Source of the DNA: a virus
Direction: 5' to 3' (one strand)
Virus record (IMG/VR): IMGVR_UViG_3300045541_000260
Location: 1-64,000 of that record
Length of the DNA: 64,000 bases
The first letter of the stretch is position 1. Each line of letters starts with the position of its first letter. The notes beneath the pieces are model-generated. The model was given only the letters and a program-made list of their open reading frames with translations. It was not told the DNA's origin and ran no database searches. The translations under genes were made by a program, and so were the position numbers. Of this stretch, positions 47,899 through 56,158 are shown in pieces.

Positions 47899-48883
47899 GA
47901 AAAAAGTTTTAGTTTGTGGTGCCGGGGGGTTCATTGGCACTCATCTGGTTACTAGTCTAAAAAAAGCTGGACATTATGTCATCGGCGCGGATTTAAAATA
48001 TCCATCATATTCGACGTCGGATGCCGATGAATTTCATATTGCCGACCTGCGAAATCAACAAACAGTTGAACGTTTGCTTACCAGCGATATAGATGAAATT
48101 TATCAGCTAGCTGCTGATATGGGCGGCGCCGGATATATTTTTACAGGCGACAATGATGCAGATATAATGCATAACAGCGCACAGATCAATCTCAATATTT
48201 GCAGTGAGATGATGCGTAAGAATATCAAAAAAGTATTTTACACTAGCAGCGCCTGCATTTATCCTGCTTATAATCAGACTGATCCTGATAATCCCTTACT
48301 CAGCGAGGACAGTGCGTATCCTGCTGCACCCGACAGTGAGTACGGGTGGGAAAAGCTATTCAGCGAAAGACTTTATCTTGCCTATGCAAGAAATCATGGC
48401 TTAAGAGTTCGCATTGCACGATTGCACAATGTATATGGTCCTTTAGGTGCGTGGAATAATGGCCGCGAAAAAGCGCCAGCGGCTCTGTGCCGTAAGGTTG
48501 CCATGGCACAAAATGTAGATAGCATTGATGTTTGGGGTCCGGGAAAACAAACACGAAGCTTCCTATATGTGGATGAATGTGTTGAGGGCATACATAGAAT
48601 AATGGCCAGCGACTGTGATTTTCCCTTAAATCTTGGCAGTGAGGAAATGATCAGCATTAACAACCTTGTATTGCTTATAGCTAAAATAGCTGGAAAATCA
48701 ATAAAAATTAATAATATTCCTGGCCCGCTAGGAGTTCTAGGTCGTAATAGTCATAACAAATTAATTTACGAAACCATCGGTTGGCGGCCAGAAGAAAACC
48801 TCGAAGCAGGCTTACGCAACACATATACATGGATTTCAAATCAACTCAAATCTGGCAAAATTGATTATCAGAAATTGTCGTAA
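47897..48883 (+). CDS. GDP-mannose 3,5-epimerase-like SDR enzyme
   Basis: 328 residues. G-A-G-G-F-I-G NAD site; L-A-A-D-M-G-G-A-G-Y-I; S-S-A-C-I-Y-P; Y-G-W-E-K (catalytic Tyr/Lys); H-N-V-Y-G-P-L-G-A-W; G-R-E-K-A-P-A-A-L-C-R-K; I-P-G-P-L-G-V-L-G-R-N-S. These closely follow plant GDP-mannose 3,5-epimerase (GDP-mannose to GDP-L-galactose). Could supply GDP-sugar to a glycosyltransferase. Confidence 0.92.
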   Translation: MKKVLVCGAGGFIGTHLVTSLKKAGHYVIGADLKYPSYSTSDADEFHIADLRNQQTVERLLTSDIDEIYQLAADMGGAGYIFTGDNDADIMHNSAQINLNICSEMMRKNIKKVFYTSSACIYPAYNQTDPDNPLLSEDSAYPAAPDSEYGWEKLFSERLYLAYARNHGLRVRIARLHNVYGPLGAWNNGREKAPAALCRKVAMAQNVDSIDVWGPGKQTRSFLYVDECVEGIHRIMASDCDFPLNLGSEEMISINNLVLLIAKIAGKSIKINNIPGPLGVLGRNSHNKLIYETIGWRPEENLEAGLRNTYTWISNQLKSGKIDYQKLS

Positions 48884-48895
48884 TAGGGCAAGTAG

Positions 48896-48903
48896 CATAA
48901 ATA
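48896..48903 (+). promoter_or_regulatory. Late promoter box (CATAAATA)
   Basis: CATAAATA 22 nt before ATG 48926, with TAGGAGATT between. Confidence 0.55.
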
Positions 48904-48925
48904 TAATTAACTAGGAGATTAGACG

Positions 48926-49168
48926 ATGCTTGACAAGTTAAAAGCTAAAATGGCAGAAAAAATTGAAAAAACTAGAGAAATAATGGAGTTGCCGGCAGCG
49001 CCAGAATCTGTTCGTGCAGAGCGTTTAGCAATCTGTCGAAGCTGCGAGGAATTACGAGCTAGCGAATTCTGCAAAATGTGTAACTGTTACATGCCAGCAA
49101 AAGTTTTTATCGCCGGTGTTTCTTGCCCAGCCAAAAAATGGTTAGCAGTGCAGTCAGCAAAAAATTAA
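48926..49168 (+). CDS. Small Cys-rich zinc protein, 80 aa
   Basis: N-terminal helix, then C-R-S-C-E-E-L and F-C-K-M-C-N-C-Y-M-P-A-K, then S-C-P-A-K-K-W: a zinc-ribbon-like pattern found in T4-like marine phages. Unknown role. Confidence 0.78.
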   Translation: MLDKLKAKMAEKIEKTREIMELPAAPESVRAERLAICRSCEELRASEFCKMCNCYMPAKVFIAGVSCPAKKWLAVQSAKN

Positions 49169-49187
49169 ATAACTGGAGAAATAATAA

Positions 49188-50837
49188 ATGAAATTTTTAA
49201 TCGACTTCAAAGATAATAGTTCCGATGCGGACATTTCTGCTTACTTGCAAAGCTTTTCGGCAACTGTTGAAAAAACTTTCAACAAGTTTACCAAGACTTA
49301 TTTAATTGAGTCACCGGTGACTCCACCAACTTCTTCAATTGTTGATATTGTTATCAATGACGATACCGAAACAGTAAGCCTGCTAAACACTACAGTATAT
49401 CTGGATCAAAATTTCGGAAGTCTTGTAACAAATGGCACCATCCCTCTAATTAATTTAGATACCAGTGACGAAAACAATTGGTGGAAATTATATAGTTTTT
49501 TACGACCAGAGTTAGATGTTGCAACATATTCTTTAAATCGTCGTGGCAACGGCAACATTGTTTATGTATTGGACAGTGGTTGTAACGTTAACCATGCAGA
49601 ATTTAATGGATCTACAGTTACAAACTTGTGGAGCTTTAATAACGACTTCACTGATACAAACGGCCATGGCACTGCTATTTCGGCAGTGATTGCAGGTCAA
49701 ACTTGCGGTATGACCGATGCTGCTGTAAAGAATGTGAAAATTTTCCACGATGGTGTAAGTACAAAGCAAAGTGATTTAGTATCTGCACTAGATGTTATCT
49801 ATAATGATTTTATTAACACTACCATTCCTGGTTATTTTATTGTAAATGCCAGCTGGGCAATTCCTAAAAATACTTTCATCGAAAGTAAGATTCGTGCAAT
49901 GATAGATGTTGGTATTATTTTCGTAGCAGCAGCAGGAAACAACGGTGTCCCAATCGAAAATGTTACTCCGGCATCTATGCTTGATGTATTAACTGTTGGA
50001 AGTTATAACAAGGATCTGATGCCTAGTAATTTTAGTAATTATTCCGGTGGCAGCGATATATCTTATACTACTGGAGAAACAAATTACGGTGCATTAGACG
50101 GTTGGGCGCCAGGAGAAGAAATAAGGATTCCTACATTAAACGGAGCATATGGATTAGCAGCCGGAACCAGTATGTCTGCAGCAATTCAATCGGCTGCACT
50201 AGCTTATAATCTTTCTCACTCTAACTTTCCGAAAACATACGACAGAACTATATATGGATTTGCCAAAGAACATTCGTTCCTCAGATCTGATATGTTAGAT
50301 TTAAGCGATCCAAAATATGTCGACTCAGTAAACAAATTAACCACATTTGTTGACAATCTGTCTCAGAAGGTCATTAAAGATACCATACCAAAGGATTATA
50401 GATTGACTCCTGGGTTTCTATTAAACTTAATGGAGTTTGCTAATCCAAAACTTATTGAAAGAGTAGAATTCTTACAAAGCTTACCATATGGTATTGAATT
50501 ACTTCCTCAGGGTGAGTTTTCCGGTCAAGTGCCATCAAATTTAAATCAAAGATATGTTCAACATATCATTCCAACTCGAGCAATTTATCGAGACGGAACA
50601 ATAGATGAATTTGATTTAACTTTCCATATCATGGCAGCTGATTGGAATAGCGAAGTCGACTCTACTGGCGACCCTGATTTAGATATTAAACTACAATTCA
50701 CTTATTATTGTTTCCAGCACGGTGACTGTATTTACAATGAGCATACTTGTATCGCTAACTGCGGTTCTGCCTGGTGTAACCAAGGTAGCCAATATTGTCC
50801 AAAAGGTGCATTTGGTTGCTTCTGTGATGGATTCTAA
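49188..50837 (+). CDS. Subtilisin-like serine protease (S8) with Cys-rich tail
   Basis: 549 residues. Triad motifs: V-L-D-S-G (Asp, about 126), N-G-H-G-T-A (His, about 160), G-T-S-M-S-A-A (Ser, about 330); oxyanion A-A-A-G-N-N-G. No signal peptide. An N-terminal stretch of about 100 residues may be a propeptide. The last 45 residues hold ten Cys in a knot-like pattern. May process virion or host proteins. Confidence 0.92.
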   Translation: MKFLIDFKDNSSDADISAYLQSFSATVEKTFNKFTKTYLIESPVTPPTSSIVDIVINDDTETVSLLNTTVYLDQNFGSLVTNGTIPLINLDTSDENNWWKLYSFLRPELDVATYSLNRRGNGNIVYVLDSGCNVNHAEFNGSTVTNLWSFNNDFTDTNGHGTAISAVIAGQTCGMTDAAVKNVKIFHDGVSTKQSDLVSALDVIYNDFINTTIPGYFIVNASWAIPKNTFIESKIRAMIDVGIIFVAAAGNNGVPIENVTPASMLDVLTVGSYNKDLMPSNFSNYSGGSDISYTTGETNYGALDGWAPGEEIRIPTLNGAYGLAAGTSMSAAIQSAALAYNLSHSNFPKTYDRTIYGFAKEHSFLRSDMLDLSDPKYVDSVNKLTTFVDNLSQKVIKDTIPKDYRLTPGFLLNLMEFANPKLIERVEFLQSLPYGIELLPQGEFSGQVPSNLNQRYVQHIIPTRAIYRDGTIDEFDLTFHIMAADWNSEVDSTGDPDLDIKLQFTYYCFQHGDCIYNEHTCIANCGSAWCNQGSQYCPKGAFGCFCDGF

Positions 50838-50846
50838 AAATTTTAA

Positions 50847-51734
50847 ATGTCGTGGTTTAAAATTGAAAACAATGTAATTGATTTTCGATCTAAGAATAAA
50901 TTTATCAATAGCATTGATGCGGCCGAGTTAACAATAAAGGGGATAGTAAAAAACTATCCCCCACCTTATCGACTAATGGTCAGTGGCGGTGTTGATAGTC
51001 AGGCAATGCTATGGGCTTGGAAACAATTTGGAAAAGACTATATTCCCACTAGTGTAGTTTATAGCAACAACTATAACGAACACGACTTAGTCACCCTTAA
51101 AGAATTTGCTCTCAGAGAGAATATTTCGATTGAATATATCGAGTTTGATCCTATAAGTTTTTATCAAAATAAATTTGAAGATATAGCCAATCGATTTCGT
51201 TGCACTAGCCCCCAATTTGCAACTCATTTGGGATTCATCGAAAACTTGAACGGCACAAAAATTTTTAGCGGCGATCGTTTATTGTATGGACGAGCTATTG
51301 TTCATCATAATAATTTGTGTGTATATCGCGCTGCTCAGGAATGGGACATTGTTCCATATTTTTTTATTCACACTCCCGAACTTGCGTATAGTTTGTGGTA
51401 CGATAAGAAAAGTCGCCTGAGCGGACAAACTCGCGAAGAAATGTATATAGAAAAAGTAAATGATTGGCAAGACAGTGGATTTCCAGTAATTCCTCAGCTT
51501 GAAAAATATACAGGTTTTGAAAAAATAAAAGAATATTATCAGCAAAATTTCAGACATGTTCTTACTCCATTGGTTAGATTAAAATACACACACTATACAA
51601 CAATGGAGCCAGTTATATATGATGTGCTATTTCGACATCCTTACGAAAAGAAATTTGGCACACCTTCTTTTAAACATATTTTAAATGTAATCGGCGGCAA
51701 TGCAGATGATTATATTGCAATTGAACACGTATAA
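50847..51734 (+). CDS. PP-loop ATPase, asparagine-synthase-like
   Basis: 295 residues. L-M-V-S-G-G-V-D-S-Q-A (PP-loop) near residue 43; later S-G-D-R-L. It resembles stand-alone adenylating domains of the Asn-synthase/ThiI/QueC superfamily. No glutaminase domain. It could activate a carboxyl or tRNA base; substrate unknown. Follows the subtilase by 9 nt. Confidence 0.75.
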   Translation: MSWFKIENNVIDFRSKNKFINSIDAAELTIKGIVKNYPPPYRLMVSGGVDSQAMLWAWKQFGKDYIPTSVVYSNNYNEHDLVTLKEFALRENISIEYIEFDPISFYQNKFEDIANRFRCTSPQFATHLGFIENLNGTKIFSGDRLLYGRAIVHHNNLCVYRAAQEWDIVPYFFIHTPELAYSLWYDKKSRLSGQTREEMYIEKVNDWQDSGFPVIPQLEKYTGFEKIKEYYQQNFRHVLTPLVRLKYTHYTTMEPVIYDVLFRHPYEKKFGTPSFKHILNVIGGNADDYIAIEHV

Positions 51735-51748
51735 TCAGTTTACTACCA

Positions 51749-52288
51749 ATGGCAATAGTACATCATGTCAAAAAAATTTTATTCATTCATATACCAAAAA
51801 ATGCAGGTGCAAGCATTAGCAAGTGGTTACTGGAATATGGAGCCGTTAAAGTAGATAGCATAAGACACAGCTCGTTACAAGTTAGTGATTTTAAAAACAG
51901 TTATTATAGTTTTTGTGTTATAAGAAATCCATGGGACAGAATAGTTAGTTTGTATCATTATGCCATGAAAGTTAATAATGAAACTATTGATTTTAATAAA
52001 TGGCTTAAGAAAAATTATCATTTTAGTCGACACTGGTATTCAGTTTCGACTTGCCAAGTCGAATGGATACAACACGAACCTAATTTGATTATTCGTTACG
52101 AAAATTTAGGCAACGAGTTTGAAGTAATCCGTAGTAAGTTTAATTCAACTATGCCTTTGCCAACAATTAATAAAACTGTGCATCAACATTATTCAACTTA
52201 CTATGACGATTGGAGTAAAAATTTTGTCGGCGAGCTTTATCTTAAAGACATCGAGCGATTTAATTATCAGTTCACTGCAAATAAATAA
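51749..52288 (+). CDS. Sulfotransferase family protein
   Basis: 179 residues. F-I-H-I-P-K-N-A-G-A-S-I-S (PAPS 5-prime loop) and V-I-R-N-P-W-D-R-I-V-S-L-Y (3-prime loop) are both intact, as in glycan sulfotransferases (Sulfotransfer_2). Likely sulfates a sugar. AT-rich. Confidence 0.87.
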   Translation: MAIVHHVKKILFIHIPKNAGASISKWLLEYGAVKVDSIRHSSLQVSDFKNSYYSFCVIRNPWDRIVSLYHYAMKVNNETIDFNKWLKKNYHFSRHWYSVSTCQVEWIQHEPNLIIRYENLGNEFEVIRSKFNSTMPLPTINKTVHQHYSTYYDDWSKNFVGELYLKDIERFNYQFTANK

Positions 52289-52291
52289 TTT

Positions 52292-52370
52292 CGCGGAGTA
52301 GAGGAGCCCAGTCGTCCTCGCCAGTCTCATAAGCTGGAGATCGCAGGTGCGAATCCTGCCTCCGCAACCA
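52292..52370 (+). tRNA. Initiator-like tRNA-fMet (CAT)
   Basis: The acceptor starts CGCGGAG opposite CTCCGCA, leaving C1 opposite A72, the initiator hallmark. A11-U24 in the D-stem matches initiators. Anticodon loop CTCATAA, AACCA. The three G-C pairs of the usual anticodon stem are absent (CCAGT/GCTGG), and the T-loop is TGCGAAT. Confidence 0.85.
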
Positions 52371-52426
52371 AATCGGTAAAACAAAATATAGATTTTAATT
52401 TATAATGTCTATATAATACAGATAAT

Positions 52427-52501
52427 GCGGGTGTAACTCAGTGGTAGAGTGTCAGCCTTCCAAGCTGTTCGTCGCAGGTTCGATCCCTGTCACCCGCTCC
52501 A
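52427..52501 (+). tRNA. tRNA-Gly (TCC)
   Basis: GCGGGTG acceptor, anticodon TCC in CTTCCAA, U73 CCA. A TATAAT lies just upstream. Confidence 0.93.
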
Positions 52502-52507
52502 ATAACA

Positions 52508-53023
52508 ATGAAAGTATCTATCACAGGACATACTCGTGGCATCGGCCGCCAGCTATACAATTATTTTTCCAAAGACAGTAATGTAGTTGGATTTAGCAAG
52601 TCAACAGGATACAATATTTCTAGTAATCATGATCGTTTGCGTATTGTCGACGAGTCTGTAGACTGTGATGTTTTTGTAAACAATGCTTACAGCGATCAGT
52701 ATCCCGATTCGCAATTAGAATTATTAAAGCTGATTCACAGTCGATGGGCCAGCACTGATAAAATTATTATTAATATATCCAGCAGATTTACCGAAGGCGA
52801 TAATGTATACGCTAAATCTAAAAAAGATTTGGATAACTTTTGTTTGACACATTCGCGAGATTCAGTGTATATTATTAACTTGAAGCCAGGCTTAACAGAT
52901 ACTCTTAGAGTAAGCAATCAGTCTGGCAACAAAATGCATACCAAAGACATTATTAGTACATTAGATTTTATTTTGGTAAACAAAAATAATTTTCGAGTGC
53001 ATAATATCAGTTTTGGATTATAA
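52508..53023 (+). CDS. Short-chain dehydrogenase/reductase
   Basis: 171 residues. T-G-H-T-R-G-I-G-R-Q (NAD(P) loop), I-N-I-S-S and Y-A-K-S-K (catalytic Ser/Tyr/Lys), L-K-P-G-L-T-D-T. Compact SDR, shorter than usual. Substrate unknown. ATG lies 6 nt after tRNA-Gly. Confidence 0.85.
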   Translation: MKVSITGHTRGIGRQLYNYFSKDSNVVGFSKSTGYNISSNHDRLRIVDESVDCDVFVNNAYSDQYPDSQLELLKLIHSRWASTDKIIINISSRFTEGDNVYAKSKKDLDNFCLTHSRDSVYIINLKPGLTDTLRVSNQSGNKMHTKDIISTLDFILVNKNNFRVHNISFGL

Positions 53024-53034
53024 ATAAAATCATC

Positions 53035-53110
53035 GGGGGATTAGCTCAGCTGGGAGAGCAGTAGCTTTGCAAGCTAAAGGTCATCGGTTCGATCCCGTTA
53101 TCCTCCACCA
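53035..53110 (+). tRNA. tRNA-Ala (TGC)
   Basis: GGGGGAT/ATCCTCC acceptor, including the G3 region; anticodon TGC in TTTGCAA, ACCA. Confidence 0.93.
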
Positions 53111-53117
53111 ATAAAAC

Positions 53118-53813
53118 ATGGCAATAGAACTCGTCGATTTGATTTACAGAAAGAAAAATGCTTTGACAAAAGATGAAGCATATTTTCTTATCGAAGAATA
53201 TCAAAGACTGGACAATACGCATCAATTGGAACATTGTCCGCATGCTATAACAGGCATAGATACTTTTTCGTCTTTTAAGCGTGTAGAATTAACGCAAGGA
53301 ACAGAAGCGTTCGATTTAGTATTCAAGGCCAATGAAAATCTTATAAATGAATATTTGGATTACCTAGACGGCTTTGAGATGTTTCATACTCTTATAAGAA
53401 CGACCATGACTTATAGTCATATGTATAGACTGCTCAAGTATGAAAAAGGAGCTAAAATACATCCTCATACTGATCATAGCCCTTTTATCTACGGCAGTGC
53501 AACATTTAATTTAAACGACAATTATACTGGCGGAGATTTTGTCTTTTGGAGAGGGAAACACAGAGTAAAGCTCGAAGCCTGCGAAGCAATGATTTGGCCT
53601 GCAGATCATTTCTGGATACATGAAGTTGAAGAAATTACTTCGGGAGTGAGATATTCAACCAATAGCTTTTTACAAAGTGTTGCTGATCCGCTAAGAGAAG
53701 CAGCAATGAATTTTGTTGAAAAGAAAATAGAACAATCAAAATTAATACCAATTCAACGAGAATACGAAAAAACACATAGATATAAGATTAAAAAACCGCA
53801 AACAAATAACTAA
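53118..53813 (+). CDS. 2OG-Fe(II) oxygenase, prolyl-hydroxylase-like
   Basis: 231 residues. I-H-P-H-T-D-H-S gives H-x-D, W-I-H-E-V-E-E the distal His, R-Y-S-T-N-S the Arg; G-G-D-F-V-F matches the P4H-type core. Substrate unknown. Starts 7 nt after tRNA-Ala. Confidence 0.85.
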   Translation: MAIELVDLIYRKKNALTKDEAYFLIEEYQRLDNTHQLEHCPHAITGIDTFSSFKRVELTQGTEAFDLVFKANENLINEYLDYLDGFEMFHTLIRTTMTYSHMYRLLKYEKGAKIHPHTDHSPFIYGSATFNLNDNYTGGDFVFWRGKHRVKLEACEAMIWPADHFWIHEVEEITSGVRYSTNSFLQSVADPLREAAMNFVEKKIEQSKLIPIQREYEKTHRYKIKKPQTNN

Positions 53814-53827
53814 GAAAGGAGACCACG

Positions 53828-53995
53828 ATGGCAGAAGCAGGAAAAGGCAGTAAACCAAGACCGTACAGTGTTAGTCATGATGAATGGTCTCAGCGATGGG
53901 ACGCAATATTTGGTCGCGATTTAGAAAACAAAAAAGAAGACAGCGAAAAGAAAGAAGAGGCAGAGGATGTTGTATCTGATCAAAGAAGCAGCTGA
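53828..53995 (+). CDS. Small charged protein, 55 aa
   Basis: AAAGGAGACCACG before ATG. Lys/Glu-rich tail. The 3-prime end overlaps the GNAT gene by 29 nt. Confidence 0.6.
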   Translation: MAEAGKGSKPRPYSVSHDEWSQRWDAIFGRDLENKKEDSEKKEEAEDVVSDQRSS

Positions 53996-54404
53996 TAATC
54001 TTATTAAGTTTCTAACCGAAGATCCAGTACGGCCGCACATTCCGCAATGTGATCGCATTGGAGAAAACAAGGACATTTTTGTATTGAGAGAGGACGACAA
54101 GGTTAATGCTATTACTTGTGTCAGCTATCAAAGCTCTGTTCCGGAAAATGAATCTGGATTATTTGAAAAATGCAATGAACCCAATGTTGCCGTTTTTTAC
54201 ACAATCTGGAGTTATCAGCCCGGAGCAGGTAGACAATTAATTTTAGATAGTGTAAAATATATACAAGAAACAAATAAAAACATCACTAGGTTCGTAACAC
54301 TTAGCCCAAAAACAGAAATGGCTAAGAGGTTTCATCTTAAGAATGGTGCAGTTATTTTTAGAGAGAACGAAGAGTCGGTCAATTACGAATACCAGGAAGT
54401 TTAG
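53967..54404 (+). CDS. GNAT-like acetyltransferase
   Basis: 145 residues. F-Y-T-I-W-S-Y-Q-P-G-A-G-R-Q-L-I is the acetyl-CoA loop, and R-F-H-L-K-N-G-A-V-I-F the C-terminal strand. The family is common in large marine phages. Its stop codon falls inside tRNA-Val. Confidence 0.8.
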   Translation: MLYLIKEAADNLIKFLTEDPVRPHIPQCDRIGENKDIFVLREDDKVNAITCVSYQSSVPENESGLFEKCNEPNVAVFYTIWSYQPGAGRQLILDSVKYIQETNKNITRFVTLSPKTEMAKRFHLKNGAVIFRENEESVNYEYQEV

Positions 54405-54470
54405 CTCAGTTGGTAGAGCGTCGCCCTTACAAGGCGAATGTCGGCGGTTCGAACCCGTCAACTTCCACCA
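54395..54470 (+). tRNA. tRNA-Val (TAC)
   Basis: GGAAGTT/AACTTCC acceptor, anticodon TAC in CTTACAA, ACCA. The first 10 nt overlap the GNAT gene, whose TAG is made from the U8-A9-G10 bases. Confidence 0.93.
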
Positions 54471-54479
54471 AATTTTACA

Positions 54480-55100
54480 ATGAAGAGAAACAAAATACTT
54501 GCAACGGAGTTTTATGAATTTCAATGCCCTGAAGATTTGTTTAATTTAGTTTTAGCCGAGATTCCAACTTTACAGTTTAACAAAGATCCATCGAATTACA
54601 GCACTGGGTATTATTACAACGAAGAACTTTTTTCTTGGTTCAACGAATGTTTAGATGTAGTTGCCAAAGAGTTGTTAGCAGAAAATCTAAAGTTTGAAAT
54701 TTCAAACTGCTGGCTTAATAAAGCATATAAGTCACAAAAAACTCCCCTGCATCTTCATCCACAGTCCATACTAAGTTCAGTTATGTATTTTGCAGACAGT
54801 GAAAGTGGTAGAACTATTTTTAAATCTCTGAATCCATGGTACAAAGTTCAAAATGAACATTTTTTGCACTTGACAAACGACAGAAGAAAGTTATACAATA
54901 CTGATGAAATAAAACCCCAAGCAGGAAAATTAGTACTTTTTCCCAGCACAGTGTTTCATGAAGTTAGTGTTTATACAGGAAATGATCCAAGATACACATT
55001 ATCGTTTAATGCGTTTGTAACCGGTGAATTCCATGATCCGAATCATAATGCTGTAACAGATTATTTGAATATTAAAACTTTATTTCCTTATAATAAATAG
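54480..55100 (+). CDS. 2OG-Fe(II) oxygenase, PF13759-like
   Basis: ATG 54480, just after tRNA-Val. 206 residues: P-L-H-L-H-P-Q-S, S-V-M-Y-F, L-V-L-F-P-S-T-V-F-H-E-V, R-Y-T-L-S-F-N-A-F. Iron ligands and Arg present. Substrate unknown. Confidence 0.85.
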   Translation: MKRNKILATEFYEFQCPEDLFNLVLAEIPTLQFNKDPSNYSTGYYYNEELFSWFNECLDVVAKELLAENLKFEISNCWLNKAYKSQKTPLHLHPQSILSSVMYFADSESGRTIFKSLNPWYKVQNEHFLHLTNDRRKLYNTDEIKPQAGKLVLFPSTVFHEVSVYTGNDPRYTLSFNAFVTGEFHDPNHNAVTDYLNIKTLFPYNK

Positions 55101-55109
55101 ATTACAAAT

Positions 55110-55187
55110 CGGGGTGTAGCGCAGTCTGGTTAGCGCATCTGCTTTGGGAGCAGAGGGTCGTGAGTTCGAATCCCACCACCCCGACCA
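55110..55187 (+). tRNA. tRNA-Pro (TGG)
   Basis: CGGGGTG/CACCCCG acceptor, anticodon TGG in TTTGGGA, ACCA. Last tRNA of the array in this window. Confidence 0.94.
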
Positions 55188-55201
55188 TTTATATAAAGAC
55201 T

Positions 55202-55411
55202 ATGATTAAAGTCAACGATTGGGTAGAAGTATTACAAGAAAATTTACGACCTTACAAGCCAACAGCTTCTGTAGCACACTTTGGCCGGGTAGTAAAGACT
55301 AGCAAAACCAGTTCCCAAGTAGTTATAGAGGTGTGGGGACGACACGATTCTTTTACTAACTATTTTCCGTTGAAGTTTAATAATAGTCGTTTACGAGTTG
55401 TAGGAGCATAA
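55202..55411 (+). CDS. Small SH3-like protein, 69 aa
   Basis: ATG 55202 (the longer frame would include tRNA-Pro). Beta-rich, W-V-E-V-L, G-R-V-V-K-T and V-V-I-E-V-W. Possibly a small barrel; unknown function. Confidence 0.7.
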   Translation: MIKVNDWVEVLQENLRPYKPTASVAHFGRVVKTSKTSSQVVIEVWGRHDSFTNYFPLKFNNSRLRVVGA

Positions 55412-55413
55412 TT

Positions 55414-55566
55414 ATGCCATTATACGAAACTACCGTTCGTACACCACAGGGCGAAGAAAAGAAACAAGTCTACGCTAGTACGCCGCAGGAAGCCAAAAAA
55501 CTTTTTGAACAACTATATGGCGGTCCAAGAGCAGTTCCTTATATTCCCAAAGTCGTTCCTAGTTAA
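55414..55566 (+). CDS. Small protein, 50 aa
   Basis: TAGGAGCATAATT before ATG. Y-A-S-T-P-Q-E-A-K-K-L-F-E-Q-L-Y-G and a Pro-rich tail, a pattern recurring in marine phages. Unknown. Confidence 0.65.
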   Translation: MPLYETTVRTPQGEEKKQVYASTPQEAKKLFEQLYGGPRAVPYIPKVVPS

Positions 55567-55567
55567 A

Positions 55568-56158
55568 ATGAACCTCAGTAAAAGCCCGCAGCGTCATAGT
55601 TTTCAAAAAGAACGGTACCTAGAACGCTGTCAAAAAGAGGGTAAAGAACCTAGTCATGATTATCTTGCTATGTTCGATGACATCATTGACGAAGAAGAAA
55701 AAAAGTTTACCGATCCTGCCAGCCGTGAAAACAGCATGGAGTGGGATCTGCGGACTACAGACTGGATTCTAGACAAAGTTCGAGCCAGCGAGTCTTACGC
55801 ACAGAACCTTTATGCGGCTATGTGTAATAACGATTTTAGAAAACTCGCTCAACATACTCATGAAGATATGGTTCGAGCCTTGGCCGATAACTTGCCCACT
55901 TGGGGTTGTAGTTGGCGCTATGCTGGCGGTATCATTGCCGACATGCGTCGGGAGGGTGATTATATTGATTGGTACTGTAGCGGTATTAGAGACAGAGATC
56001 CACCCATCGATGAAGAAGAGCAAAAGTGGACAGAAGAACAAAAACTAAAATGGGAAACTATCTATAAAAACTACGTGGCAGAAAGTTTTGTAACGGATGA
56101 GATTCGCCAAGACTTGCACAAGTTAGGTTGGGAAGTTTTAGAAGACGATTCACAGTAA
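55568..56158 (+). CDS. Hypothetical protein, 196 aa
   Basis: ATG 55568 right after the previous stop. Highly charged, helical; contains W-S-W-R-Y-A-G-G-I-I-A-D-M-R-like segment. Short overlap with the convergent GNAT gene. Confidence 0.72.
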   Translation: MNLSKSPQRHSFQKERYLERCQKEGKEPSHDYLAMFDDIIDEEEKKFTDPASRENSMEWDLRTTDWILDKVRASESYAQNLYAAMCNNDFRKLAQHTHEDMVRALADNLPTWGCSWRYAGGIIADMRREGDYIDWYCSGIRDRDPPIDEEEQKWTEEQKLKWETIYKNYVAESFVTDEIRQDLHKLGWEVLEDDSQ

